In this document: positions 30,778-39,223 of the stretch, piece by piece
How positions within the stretch are numbered: the stretch's first letter is position 1
Layout: each line of letters begins with the position of its first letter
NCBI RefSeq assembly: GCF_014764405.1
Contig: NZ_CP061725.1
Location: forward strand, 5,270,001 to 5,334,000
Source of the DNA: Micromonospora craniellae
GTDB lineage: Bacteria > Actinomycetota > Actinomycetes > Mycobacteriales > Micromonosporaceae
Reading direction: 5' to 3'
Length of the DNA stretch: 64,000 nt
The notes under the pieces: generated by a model
Database searches by the model: none
What the model was told of the DNA's origin: nothing
Seen by the model: the letters and a program-made list of their open reading frames with translations, nothing else
Program-made: the position numbers and the translations under genes

Positions 30778-31893
30778 ATGACACCTCCGCACAACTACCT
30801 GGCGGTCATCAAGGTCGTCGGCATCGGGGGCGGCGGCGTCAACGCCGTCAACCGGATGATCGAGGTTGGGCTCAAGGGCGTCGAGTTCATCGCGATCAAC
30901 ACGGACGCGCAGGCGTTGCTGATGAGCGACGCCGACGTGAAGCTCGACGTCGGCCGCGAGCTGACCCGGGGCCTCGGCGCCGGAGCCAACCCGGACGTCG
31001 GCAAGAACGCCGCCGAGGACCACCGCGACGAGATCGAAGAGGTGCTCAAGGGCGCCGACATGGTCTTCGTGACCTGCGGCGAGGGCGGCGGCACCGGCAC
31101 CGGCGGCGCTCCGGTGGTGGCGAACATCGCCCGCAAGCTGGGCGCGCTGACCATCGGCGTGGTGACGCGTCCGTTCTCCTTCGAGGGCAAGCGCCGTCAG
31201 GTGCAGGCCGAGGCCGGCATCGACGAGCTGCGCAACCAGTGCGACACCCTGATCGTCATTCCCAACGACCGGCTGCTGGCCCTCGGCGACCGCAACATCA
31301 GCATGATGGACGCGTTCCGCACCGCCGACCAGGTGCTGCTCTCCGGTGTCCAGGGCATCACCGACCTGATCACCACGCCGGGTCTGATCAACCTGGACTT
31401 CGCGGACGTCAAGAGCGTGATGAGCGGCGCGGGCAGCGCGCTGATGGGCATCGGCAGCGCGCGTGGCGAGAACCGCGCCGTGGAGGCCGCCGAGGCGGCC
31501 ATCTCCAGCCCGCTGCTGGAGCAGAGCATGGACGGCGCACGGGGCGTGCTGCTCTCCATCGCGGGCGGCTCCGACCTGGGCCTGTTCGAGATCAACGACG
31601 CCGCCCAGCTGGTCACCGACGCGGCGCACCCGGACGCCAACATCATCTTCGGTGCGGTGATCGACGACGCTCTCGGTGACGAGGTGCGGGTGACCGTGAT
31701 CGCCGCCGGTTTCGACGGTGGCGCTCCGGCGTACAAGGCGGCCGAGCCGGCGCGCAAGACCAACCAGAACCAGCCGGCGCAGCCGAGCACGCCGGTCGTG
31801 CCGTCGCCCGCCGTGCCGGCGCCGCAGCAGTCGCCGCGCCGGGTGCTGTTCGACGACGTCGACGTGCCCGACTTCCTCAAGAACGGTTCCTGA
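30778..31893 (+). CDS. ftsZ: Cell division GTPase FtsZ
   Basis: 371-residue tubulin-like GTPase that forms the Z ring. The N-terminal KVVGIGGGGVNAVNRMI, the tubulin signature GEGGGTGTGGAPVVAN near residue 102, and the T7 loop NLDFADVKSVMSGAGSALMG are all intact. A linker rich in Ala, Pro and Gln leads to the C-terminal peptide DVPDFLKNGS, which contacts SepF in actinobacteria. ATG at 30778 gives the usual MTPPHNYLAV start, with AAAGGA upstream. sepF lies two genes downstream. Confidence 0.98.
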   Translation: MTPPHNYLAVIKVVGIGGGGVNAVNRMIEVGLKGVEFIAINTDAQALLMSDADVKLDVGRELTRGLGAGANPDVGKNAAEDHRDEIEEVLKGADMVFVTCGEGGGTGTGGAPVVANIARKLGALTIGVVTRPFSFEGKRRQVQAEAGIDELRNQCDTLIVIPNDRLLALGDRNISMMDAFRTADQVLLSGVQGITDLITTPGLINLDFADVKSVMSGAGSALMGIGSARGENRAVEAAEAAISSPLLEQSMDGARGVLLSIAGGSDLGLFEINDAAQLVTDAAHPDANIIFGAVIDDALGDEVRVTVIAAGFDGGAPAYKAAEPARKTNQNQPAQPSTPVVPSPAVPAPQQSPRRVLFDDVDVPDFLKNGS

Positions 31894-31902
31894 GCGGCGC
31901 CG

Positions 31903-32646
31903 ATGACCGACAGCCCCGCACTGGTCCGACCCGATCGGCGTGCCGAACTCGCCGCCGGGTTGGCCCGGGTGCGCGCCCGTATCGCCGACGCGTGTGCCGC
32001 CACGGGTCGGGACCGGGCCGAGGTGACGATGATCGCGGTTACCAAGACCTACCCGGCCGCCGACGTGATCGCGCTGGCCGGCCTCGGCGTGACCGACGTG
32101 GGGGAGAACCGTGACCAGGAGGCGGCCCCGAAGGCCGCCGAGGTCGCCGCGGCCGGGGTCGCGCCCCGCTGGCACTTCGTCGGCCGGCTGCAACGCAACA
32201 AGGTGAAGTCGGTGCTGCGCTACGCCGACACGGTCCAGTCCGTCGACAGCGTACGGCTGGCGTCCACGTTGGCTGCCGCGGCCGGCGGACGGGACCGGCC
32301 GCTGGAGGTGTTGGTGCAGGTCAGCATCGACGGCGACCCGTCCCGGGGCGGTGCGGTGCCGTCCTCGGCCGACCCGGACGTCGGGCTCGGCCCGGTCACC
32401 GGGGCGGTGGCTGCCGCCGAGGGTCTGCGGCTGGCCGGCCTGATGGCGGTGGCGCCGCTCGGCTGGGAACCGGAGCGGGCGTTCGCCCGGCTGGCCACCC
32501 TCGCTGCGGCGGTGCGCGCCGAGCATCCCGGCGCCACCGTGCTCTCGGCGGGCATGAGTGGCGACCTGGAGGCGGCCATCGGCCACGGCGCGACACATGT
32601 CCGCGTCGGTAGCGCGTTGCTCGGAATGCGTCCCACGCTGCGGTAG
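31903..32646 (+). CDS. yggS: YggS/YlmE-type pyridoxal phosphate homeostasis protein
   Basis: 247-residue single-domain, alanine-racemase-like PLP protein. The PLP lysine is in VTMIAVTKTYPAADVIALA near residue 47. VGENRDQEA, WHFVGRLQRNK and the C-terminal VRVGSALLGMR are family hallmarks. Homologues balance PLP and amino or keto acid pools rather than catalyse one known reaction. It sits 9 bp after ftsZ, as in many Gram-positives. Confidence 0.92.
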   Translation: MTDSPALVRPDRRAELAAGLARVRARIADACAATGRDRAEVTMIAVTKTYPAADVIALAGLGVTDVGENRDQEAAPKAAEVAAAGVAPRWHFVGRLQRNKVKSVLRYADTVQSVDSVRLASTLAAAAGGRDRPLEVLVQVSIDGDPSRGGAVPSSADPDVGLGPVTGAVAAAEGLRLAGLMAVAPLGWEPERAFARLATLAAAVRAEHPGATVLSAGMSGDLEAAIGHGATHVRVGSALLGMRPTLR

Positions 32647-32839
32647 CCTGGCCGCCAGGGAAGCAAATTACATCAGTGTTGTTTGTGGGAACGGCCTTCC
32701 TGGCCATGGGGGCGTGACGTGCAACGCGAATTGCGCGTCAGGGGATTGCCGTTCCGGTCCGGTGGGCAGGAATGGCTCACTCGCGACAGGGCGACACGGC
32801 GGGGGCGTGTGCCGCACGGCGGACGGGAAGGGCGCGGGG
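32647..32839 (+). other. yggS-sepF intergenic region with AT-rich patch and hairpin
   Basis: 193 bp without a gene. Bases 32660-32692 form an AT-richer patch (AAATTACATCAGTGTTGTTT, then GTGGGAAC) unlike its surroundings. GACGTGCAA (32716-32724) and TTGCGCGTC (32731-32739) form an imperfect 9-bp stem. A sepF promoter or leader signal is likely, but I cannot assign one. Confidence 0.35.
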
Positions 32840-33529
32840 ATGGGTGCACTGCGCAAGGCGGGGGTCTGGCTCGGACTGGTCGAAGAGGACGACGAGCGGG
32901 CCTACGACGACGGTGGCTACGAGAAGGGTGGCTACCGCGAGTCGCGTTACCGGCAGAGCCGGTACGCCGAGGAGTTCGCCGACGATGACGACGACGAGGT
33001 GGAGGAGGCGCCCGCGCCCCGGCCACGGCTCGGTGACCGGGGGCGGTTGAGCGAGCGTGCCGGCGGTCGCCTCGGCGACTCCGAGCGGCTGGAGTCGGAG
33101 CGTCCGGAGCGGGTCGAGCGGGCCAGCGTCCGGTCGATCACGCGGTCGTCCGGTGAGTCGTCCGGCACGGCGGGCTACCACACGCGGGACAACCTTGCCC
33201 TGGCGCCGCAGGTGCAGCCGCGCGAGCGGGTGATGCCCGAGGAGGAGCAGCGCTACCAGATCACCACGCTCCACCCGACCACCTACCGGGAGGCGCGGAC
33301 CATCGGCGAGCACTTCCGGGACGGGGTCCCCGTGATCATCAACCTCACCGAGATGGACGAGGCGGATGCCCGCCGTCTGGTGGACTTCGCCGCCGGGTTG
33401 GCGTTCGGGCTGCGCGGTACGATCGAGCGCGTGACCAACCGGGTGTTCCTACTCTCGCCGGCCAACGTCCAGGTCACCGCGGAGGACAAGGCCAAGATCG
33501 CTGAGGGTGGGTTCTTCAGCCTGAGTTGA
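32840..33529 (+). CDS. sepF: FtsZ-anchoring protein SepF
   Basis: 229 residues. The N-terminal MGALRKAGVWLGL is the amphipathic membrane-binding helix. A long acidic, Arg-rich linker (about residues 15-125) follows, then the SepF/DUF552 core with ITTLHPTTYREARTIGEHFR and VIINLTEMDEADARRLVDFA. In actinobacteria, which lack FtsA, SepF anchors FtsZ. ATG at 32840 follows GGGAAGG. Its stop is 29 bp before yggT. Confidence 0.94.
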   Translation: MGALRKAGVWLGLVEEDDERAYDDGGYEKGGYRESRYRQSRYAEEFADDDDDEVEEAPAPRPRLGDRGRLSERAGGRLGDSERLESERPERVERASVRSITRSSGESSGTAGYHTRDNLALAPQVQPRERVMPEEEQRYQITTLHPTTYREARTIGEHFRDGVPVIINLTEMDEADARRLVDFAAGLAFGLRGTIERVTNRVFLLSPANVQVTAEDKAKIAEGGFFSLS

Positions 33530-33558
33530 CCCGCCCGACCCGAGGGACGCCACAAGCC

Positions 33559-33864
33559 GTGTTGTCGATCTTGCTACAGGTCCTCTACCTGATCACGTAT
33601 GTCTTTTTGATCGTTCTTTTGGCCCGTTTCGTGTTGAGCGCCGTCCTGCAGTACGGGCGGCGTTGGCAACCCGGTCGCGGAGCATCGGCCGGACTGGAAT
33701 CCGTGTGGAGCGTCACTGATCCCCCGCTCTGGGCGTTGAGGCGTGTGATCCCTCCGCTGCGAATTGGTACCGTGAGCATCGACCTGGCCTCCCTTGTGCT
33801 CCTGGTTATCCTGTTCGTGCTGATGAGGTTTGTGTTAGAGCCGGCGATCATCAGGACCGCCTGA
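33559..33864 (+). CDS. yggT: YggT-family membrane protein
   Basis: 101 residues with two YggT membrane segments, LYLITYVFLIVLLARFVLS near the N-terminus and ASLVLLVILFVLMRFVLE at the C-terminus. The conserved loop DPPLWALRRVIPPLRIG lies between them. GTG at 33559 is favoured because translation then begins directly at the first helix; a TTG at 33526 overlapping the sepF stop would add 11 polar residues. Role in division or osmotic balance is only inferred from synteny. Confidence 0.85.
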   Translation: MLSILLQVLYLITYVFLIVLLARFVLSAVLQYGRRWQPGRGASAGLESVWSVTDPPLWALRRVIPPLRIGTVSIDLASLVLLVILFVLMRFVLEPAIIRTA

Positions 33865-33908
33865 TGACCGACGCGCTATCGCGGCCGCAACTGACCCGAG
33901 GAGTTTCG

Positions 33909-34706
33909 ATGCCGCTGACCCCGGCCGACGTCCACAACGTCGCCTTCAAGAAGCCGCCGATCGGCAAGCGGGGCTACGACGAGGAGGAGGTCGACGCCTT
34001 CCTGGACGAGGTCGAGCGCGAACTCGCCCGTCTGATCGAGGAGAACAACGAGCTGCGTGCCCAGGTGGAGCGTGGCGGTCGGGGCGGCGCCCCGGCCGGC
34101 CCCGGTGGTGACGCCCGTCTCGCCGCCGAGCTCAACGACGTCAAGGCGCAGCTCGACCGCGTGCAGCGCGACAAGGCCGCTGCCGAGCAGGCCGCCCGCG
34201 CGATGCAGGCCGAGCTGGAGCAGACCCGCTCCGCCGGTGGTGCGGTGCCGGGCGGTGACGGCGAGCAGCAGGCGCTGCGGGTGCTGATGATGGCCCAGCG
34301 CACGGCGGACGACCACGTCTCCGACGCGCGCCGCGAGGCCGACCAGTTGCTCTCCGAGGCCCGTTCCAAGGCCGAGGAGGTCACCCGCGAGGCGCGGGCC
34401 AAGGCCGACGCGCTGGAGCGGGACGCCCGGCAGCGGCACCAGGAGGCCATGGGCGGCCTGGACGCCAAGCGCACCGCGTTGCAGAAGCACATCGAGGAGC
34501 TCAAGCAGTTCGAGCGCGAGTACCGCACCCGGCTCAAGGCGTACCTGGAGAGCCAGCTGCGTGACCTCGACGGCCGCGGCCAGGGCCTGGAGGCCGAGAT
34601 GACCCGCGGGGACGGCACCCGGGCCGCCGGCAACGGCCTGGCCGCCGCCGGGCTCGCCGGTTCCTACGGCGGCGGTCGCTCCGGCGCTCTCGAGGCCGGT
34701 CGCTGA
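33909..34706 (+). CDS. divIVA: Polar growth/division scaffold DivIVA (Wag31)
   Basis: 265 residues. The N-terminal membrane-curvature domain is intact: MPLTPADVHNVAFKKPPIGK then RGYDEEEVDAFLDEVE. After a Gly/Pro linker comes a long coiled coil (about residues 75-225, Ala/Glu/Arg/Lys-rich). ATG at 33909 has GAGGAG seven bases upstream; 15 extra upstream codons are open but not conserved. It marks hyphal tips and recruits wall synthesis in actinobacteria. Confidence 0.95.
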   Translation: MPLTPADVHNVAFKKPPIGKRGYDEEEVDAFLDEVERELARLIEENNELRAQVERGGRGGAPAGPGGDARLAAELNDVKAQLDRVQRDKAAAEQAARAMQAELEQTRSAGGAVPGGDGEQQALRVLMMAQRTADDHVSDARREADQLLSEARSKAEEVTREARAKADALERDARQRHQEAMGGLDAKRTALQKHIEELKQFEREYRTRLKAYLESQLRDLDGRGQGLEAEMTRGDGTRAAGNGLAAAGLAGSYGGGRSGALEAGR

Positions 34707-34779
34707 TCGGGCCGGTGGCCGCTGTTGACATGGCGGTCGCCCGCCCTGCCTCATCGGTACGACGCGGCGGGGGTGAGCG

Positions 34780-35361
34780 TTGATAGTCGCCAGTCTCGCG
34801 CTCATCCTCGTCGCCGTGGTGCTGCTGGTGCTCGGTCTGGCCAGCGGCTCAAGTCCGTTGCTGGTCGTCTCGATCGGGGCCAGCCTGCTGGCTGCCGTCG
34901 CCCTGGTCGCGGGTGCCCGCCAGGCCGCCACCGGCCGCGCCGCTGCCCGTGGGGCACCGGACAGCACCGGGCCGACCGTCCAGGAAGGCCCGTCGGGCAT
35001 CCCGACGCAGCACGTCCCGCCGACCGTCGACACCGGCGACGCCGGGTGGCGGCAACCACCCGGCTCGCCGGTGACGGTCGACGCGGAGGGTCCCGTCGAG
35101 GGCGGTGCGGTGGCCGACGGGTACGACGATGAGCCGGCGGCCCAGCAGATCACCACGGAGCAGGCCGCGCTTCTGGCGCGGCTCCCGGACGAGGTCCGGG
35201 TGGTCGACGGGCGTCCCCGCTACCATCTGGCCGAGTGCGCGCACCTGCTCGGGCGGGACCACGAGCCGCTGCCCGTCGCCGAGGCGGCCGAACTCGGCTT
35301 CACGCCGTGCGGGCAGTGCACCCCCGGCACCATCCTGCTCTCCGAGTCCGGCCGCCGCTGA
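34780..35361 (+). CDS. Hypothetical membrane protein with C-terminal Cys/His metal-binding-like motif
   Basis: 193 residues from a TTG start. Two adjacent hydrophobic helices at the N-terminus (SLALILVAVVLLVLGLA and LLVVSIGASLLAAVALVAG) precede a disordered Pro/Gly/Asp linker (about 50-125). A C-terminal ~60-residue module reads YHLAECAHLLGRD, then ELGFTPCGQCTPG. The H-x3-C and C-x2-C spacing resembles an Ada-type zinc site; that is inference. It lies just downstream of divIVA and upstream of a DUF167 gene, so an envelope role is possible. I do not know a function. Confidence 0.7.
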   Translation: MIVASLALILVAVVLLVLGLASGSSPLLVVSIGASLLAAVALVAGARQAATGRAAARGAPDSTGPTVQEGPSGIPTQHVPPTVDTGDAGWRQPPGSPVTVDAEGPVEGGAVADGYDDEPAAQQITTEQAALLARLPDEVRVVDGRPRYHLAECAHLLGRDHEPLPVAEAAELGFTPCGQCTPGTILLSESGRR

Positions 35362-35365
35362 CCTC

Positions 35366-35671
35366 GTGGCCGAGCTGCTCACCGTCGCCGTCCGGGTGAA
35401 GCCGGGGGCGTCCCGTGCCCGGGTGGGCGGCCGGTTCGACGGCCCGCACGGGCCCGCCCTGGTCATCGCGGTGAACGCTCCGGCGGTGGACGGACGGGCC
35501 ACCGAGGCGGCGCGCCGCGCGTTGGCCGAGGCGCTCGGCGTCCGGCCGTCGGCCGTGTCGCTGCGGACCGGCGCTGCCAGTCGCGACAAACTGTTCCTGG
35601 TCACCGACGCCGGGCCGGATCCGGCCTCGCGATTGTCCCGGCTACGCGACGGCATCGCACCGCCCGGTTGA
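35366..35671 (+). CDS. DUF167 (YggU-type) protein
   Basis: 101 residues with the DUF167 fold signatures VRVKPGASRARVGG, VNAPAVDGRATEAARRALAE and VSLRTGAASRDKLF. Small cytoplasmic proteins of this family are widespread and uncharacterised, often near yggS/yggT. GTG start 5 bp after the preceding gene. Confidence 0.85.
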   Translation: MAELLTVAVRVKPGASRARVGGRFDGPHGPALVIAVNAPAVDGRATEAARRALAEALGVRPSAVSLRTGAASRDKLFLVTDAGPDPASRLSRLRDGIAPPG

Positions 35672-35811
35672 TCGGCACCGCCGCGCGAGGGTGCCGGAAC
35701 CGGGGTACGAGGCACGCGAACCGGCCGGCGCCGGGGGCGCGATCTGCTAGCGTTTTCCTCTGCCCCGGTATGGCATGAATCGGGGCGGATAGGGCGTTTC
35801 GGTGCGGCAGA

Positions 35812-35840
35812 TTGTCGGACGCCTGTACGTTCCGTATCCT
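35812..35840 (+). promoter_or_regulatory. Promoter for the DksA/TraR-type gene
   Basis: TTGTCG (35812-35817), a 17-bp spacer and TATCCT (35835-35840) make one of the better promoters here and predict a leader of about 120 nt. Upstream, GCCCCG (35762-35767) and CGGGGC (35781-35786) can pair as a short stem between the DUF167 gene and this promoter. The 293-bp region 35672-35964 has no ORF I would call. Confidence 0.6.
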
Positions 35841-35964
35841 TGCCAACCTCCGGAGTGCGCGGCCAGGTCGCCGCGCGCCCGTTCTGTACCTGGGGCAGTC
35901 GATGTCGGCGGCCCCTGTCCAGGCGCCGCGGATTTCCCGTGGCTCCGTGGCCGAGGGAGCGACT

Positions 35965-36384
35965 ATGGCCAAGCCAGCCGACACCAGGACCGCAGGCCGC
36001 AAGCCGGCGCCGAAGTCCACCCGCAGTGCCGCGGAGACCGAGAAGATCCGTGCCGCGCTGGCGGCCCGCCATGACGAGTTGCGCGCCGAGTACGATCAGA
36101 CGCTGAGCGAGATCACCGAGTTGCAGCGCGACCGCCTGACCGACTCGGCCGGGGACGACCAGGCCGACACCGGGACCAAGACGCTCGAGCGGGAGCAGGA
36201 GATCTCCCTCGCCAACAGCATCCTGGAACGGATCACGCAGGTCGAGCGCGCCCTGGAGCGGCTCGACGAGGGTGGTTACGGCTGGTGCGCGCGGTGCGGC
36301 AACCCCATCCCGGTGGAGCGCCTGGCCGCGTTCCCGTCCGCCACCCTCTGTGTGACCTGCAAGCAGCTGGAGGAGCGGCGCTGA
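35965..36384 (+). CDS. DksA/TraR-type zinc-finger protein
   Basis: 139 residues. A basic N-terminal tail precedes a helical hairpin (about 25-95, with the acidic ITELQRDRLTDSAGDDQADT turn) and a C4 zinc finger, CARCGNPIP-x13-CVTC. GAGGGAG just upstream of ATG 35965 decides the start; earlier in-frame ATGs lack one. Proteins of this type bind the RNA polymerase secondary channel or act as regulators. The acidic tip is consistent with such a role, but that is inference. Confidence 0.88.
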   Translation: MAKPADTRTAGRKPAPKSTRSAAETEKIRAALAARHDELRAEYDQTLSEITELQRDRLTDSAGDDQADTGTKTLEREQEISLANSILERITQVERALERLDEGGYGWCARCGNPIPVERLAAFPSATLCVTCKQLEERR

Positions 36385-36451
36385 CGGCACCCTCCCCGGC
36401 ACTGGTGCGCGGCGGTGCGACAGCACCGCCGCGATCGTCGATGGGAGGCGA

Positions 36452-37129
36452 ATGAGCGCAGCACCGCCCGCAGGATCCGGCACCACCGAGCCGGGCGCCG
36501 CCACGAAGTCGCGGCGCCGGCCGGTCACGATCCTGCTCAGTCTCGCGCTGTTCGCGGTGGCGGTCGACCTGTTCACCAAACACCTGGCCCTGCAGGAGTT
36601 GAGCGACCGTGAGCCGGTCCGCCTGCTCGGTGGCGCGCTGTACTTCTCGCTGACCCGCAACAGCGGGGCCGCGTGGAGCATGGGTTCGGACTACACCTTC
36701 ATCTTCCCGGTGATCGGGATCGTCGTGCTGGGCTGGATCGCCTGGATGGGGCGGACGCTGCGCTCGGTGCCGTGGGCGATCTCGCTCGGCCTGGTGGTCG
36801 GCGGCGTGACCGGCAACCTGATCGACCGGATCTTCCGGGCCCCGGGCTGGTTCGTCGGGCACGTGGTCGACATGATCAGCGTCTTCGACCCGTACGGCCG
36901 GGTCTTCCCGATCTTCAACATCGCGGACAGCGCCCTGGTCTGCGGCGTGGTGCTCGCGGTCGGGCTGGAGTTCACCGGCCGCCAGCGCGACGGCACCCGG
37001 GCCGTCGGTGAGGAGCGGCCCGCCAAGGCGGCCGGGGCCGACGACCCGACGCCCGGCGACGATGCCGAGGCCGGTCGGCGTGCCGGGGCGCCCGAGACGA
37101 CCGACGACGGACGGCGGGAGCAGGCGTGA
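36452..37129 (+). CDS. lspA: Lipoprotein signal peptidase (signal peptidase II)
   Basis: 225 residues, four membrane helices. It cleaves prolipoproteins. The catalytic Asp residues are in GGVTGNLIDRIFRAPGW and VFPIFNIADSALVCGV, both family signatures, and TRNSGAAWSMGSDYTF is also conserved. GGGAGG lies just upstream of the ATG. The last ~55 residues are a hydrophilic, disordered extension absent from short homologues. The stop overlaps the rluD GTG. Confidence 0.94.
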   Translation: MSAAPPAGSGTTEPGAATKSRRRPVTILLSLALFAVAVDLFTKHLALQELSDREPVRLLGGALYFSLTRNSGAAWSMGSDYTFIFPVIGIVVLGWIAWMGRTLRSVPWAISLGLVVGGVTGNLIDRIFRAPGWFVGHVVDMISVFDPYGRVFPIFNIADSALVCGVVLAVGLEFTGRQRDGTRAVGEERPAKAAGADDPTPGDDAEAGRRAGAPETTDDGRREQA

Positions 37130-38070
37130 CGGCCACCTTCGCCGCCGGCGGCGATCACCGCAGCCTGCCCGTACCCGACGGTCTCGACGGGATGCGGCTG
37201 GACCAGGCCGTGGCCCGACTGTTCGGCCTGTCCCGTACCGCCGCCGCCGCGCTCGTCGACGACGGCGCGGCGCTCGTCGACGGCGCCGTGCGGCCCAACT
37301 CGCACAAGGTCCGGGCGGGCTCCTGGCTGGAGGTGACGCTGCCGCCGCCGGCGACCGCGCCGGTGGTGGTGCCGCAGGCGGTGCCGGGACTGCGGGTGGT
37401 CCACGCCGACGACGACATCGTGGTGGTGGACAAGCCGGTCGGTGTGGCGGCGCATCCGAGCCCCGGTTGGACCGGCCCGACGGTGATCGGCGGGCTGGCC
37501 GCGATCGGGCACACCATCGCCACCAGCGGCGCGGCCGAGCGCCAGGGGGTGGTCCACCGGCTCGACGTCGGCACCACCGGGGTCATGGTGGTGGCCAAGA
37601 GCGAGCAGGCGTACAGCGTGCTGAAGCGGGCCTTCAAGTGCCGCGAGGTGGAGAAGCGGTACCACGCGGTGGTGCAGGGTCATCTCGACCCGCTGCGCGG
37701 CACCGTGGACGCCCCGATCGACCGGCACCCGCACCACGACTACCGCTGGGCGGTGGTCTCCGGCGGCAAGCCCAGCATCACCCACTACGACACCATCGAG
37801 GCGTTCCCGTCGGCCAGCCTGGTCGACGTCCGGCTGGAGACCGGTCGCACCCATCAGATCCGGGTGCACTTCTCCACCCTGCGTCACCCCTGCGTCGGTG
37901 ACCTGACGTACGGCGCGGATCCGACGCTCGCCGCCCGGCTCAAACTGGATCGGCAGTGGTTGCACGCCAGAGAGTTGAGCTTCCAGCACCCCCGTACGGG
38001 GGACGAGGTCCGCTTCGTCAGCGACTACCCTGACGACCTGGGACGCGCGCTGGACCTTCTGCGCGACTGA
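37126..38070 (+). CDS. rluD: 23S rRNA pseudouridine synthase RluD-type
   Basis: 314 residues with an N-terminal S4 RNA-binding domain (GMRLDQAVARLFGLSRTAAA) and an RluA-type catalytic domain. The catalytic Asp is in VHRLDVGTTGVMVVAKSE near residue 148. EKRYHAVVQGHLDP and ETGRTHQIRVHFSTLRHPCV complete the signature. Translationally coupled to lspA (GTGA); this lspA-rluD pairing is common. Confidence 0.92.
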   Translation: MTATFAAGGDHRSLPVPDGLDGMRLDQAVARLFGLSRTAAAALVDDGAALVDGAVRPNSHKVRAGSWLEVTLPPPATAPVVVPQAVPGLRVVHADDDIVVVDKPVGVAAHPSPGWTGPTVIGGLAAIGHTIATSGAAERQGVVHRLDVGTTGVMVVAKSEQAYSVLKRAFKCREVEKRYHAVVQGHLDPLRGTVDAPIDRHPHHDYRWAVVSGGKPSITHYDTIEAFPSASLVDVRLETGRTHQIRVHFSTLRHPCVGDLTYGADPTLAARLKLDRQWLHARELSFQHPRTGDEVRFVSDYPDDLGRALDLLRD

Positions 38071-38112
38071 CGCGCCCCACCCGTCCCGCCCGATCCGACG
38101 AGGGGGCTGCCC

Positions 38113-39126
38113 GTGCGTGCCGGCGACCTGCTGCGGCAGTTGGACCAGCGACTGTTGCCCCGTCTCGCCGCCGCGTTGACCCGGCTCGGCCAGGGGCCGA
38201 CACGGGTACCGCTGCTCGGGTGGGTGGCGGTGCTGTCGTGCGCCGCCGTGCTGACCACCGCCGTGCTCGCCACCAGCGGCCCGCCGGCGCCGGACCGTAC
38301 CCTGGGCGACGTGACCCGGGTGGGGGTCTCCGACGGCGACTCCATCCCCGGGTACGAGCGCATCGCCGCCGCGGACCTGGCCGCGCTGGCCGGCGCGTCC
38401 CTCGCCGACGGCACGTACGCGTTGGTCTCGCTGACCGAGTACCGGACCCCGCAGTCGCTCGCGGCGGTCGTCGGTGACGTCGGCGTGGCGGTCGTCTTCG
38501 GCCGGGTGCCGCTGCCGGACCGGCAGACCGAGATCGTCCGGATCCCCGCCCAACGGCTGCCGGAGGACGTGACCGCCGGGATGACCCGGCTGGCCGAGCG
38601 CAAGGAGCGGGAGGCGACCGACTACCGGACCCGGGCCGCCGCGCTCGGTGGCGGTGGACCGCAGCAGCGCGAACTGCGCGAGCTCTACGAGAGCGGCGCG
38701 CAGGTGGCTGCGGCGGAGGCCACCGCGTACCGGTCCGGCTGTGCCTGCCTCTATGCGCTGGTGGTGCGGGCCGCACCGGCGCAGTTGCGCGGGGTGGCCG
38801 CCCGGCCGGGTGTGCGGGTGGTCGACCCGGCTCCGGAGGTACGGCGGCTGGAGCGCACCGTTTTCACGCCGCCGCTGCCCGAGCAGCAGGACGTGGTCCG
38901 TCCGTCGGTCGACGGCGGCCCCACCGCCTCCCCGATGCCGACCGCCGCGACGGGCCCGCCCGTGCCGCCCTCGACTCCGGAGCGCGACACGTCGGCTTCG
39001 CCGGAGGTGACGGATTCGTCACCATCACCGGCGGTTCCTTCGTCGGTACCCCCCGTCATTCCGCGCGTGACGCCTCCCACCTCGGTGGACAGCGCCGAGG
39101 AGAGCGAAGCGAGCCCTACACCGTGA
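38113..39126 (+). CDS. Hypothetical single-pass membrane protein
   Basis: 337 residues. A short cytoplasmic N-terminus is followed by one membrane helix (WVAVLSCAAVLTTAVLATS, about residues 37-55) and an extracytoplasmic region of ~200 residues (YALVSLTEYRTPQSLAAVVG) with a helical middle. The C-terminal ~75-residue tail is Pro/Ser/Thr-rich. A lone Cys pair (SGCACLYAL) could form a disulfide. GTG start with GAGGGGG upstream. I recognise no family; it appears to be a surface-exposed anchored protein preceding the ParA-like ATPase gene. Confidence 0.7.
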   Translation: MRAGDLLRQLDQRLLPRLAAALTRLGQGPTRVPLLGWVAVLSCAAVLTTAVLATSGPPAPDRTLGDVTRVGVSDGDSIPGYERIAAADLAALAGASLADGTYALVSLTEYRTPQSLAAVVGDVGVAVVFGRVPLPDRQTEIVRIPAQRLPEDVTAGMTRLAERKEREATDYRTRAAALGGGGPQQRELRELYESGAQVAAAEATAYRSGCACLYALVVRAAPAQLRGVAARPGVRVVDPAPEVRRLERTVFTPPLPEQQDVVRPSVDGGPTASPMPTAATGPPVPPSTPERDTSASPEVTDSSPSPAVPSSVPPVIPRVTPPTSVDSAEESEASPTP

Positions 39127-39223
39127 CGGTTGCGGACACATCGGTACGTCGCCCGGTGTGGCCTGAATGGGGATTCGTTCGTAGCCTGTCAGACGGAAAC
39201 CAAAGCGCTGGGGAGGGCGAGCC

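Noticed and set aside
30634..32598. A 654-codon minus-strand frame opposite ftsZ and yggS
   Set aside because: Same composition artefact. ftsZ and yggS are certain on the plus strand, and the antisense product has no recognisable fold.
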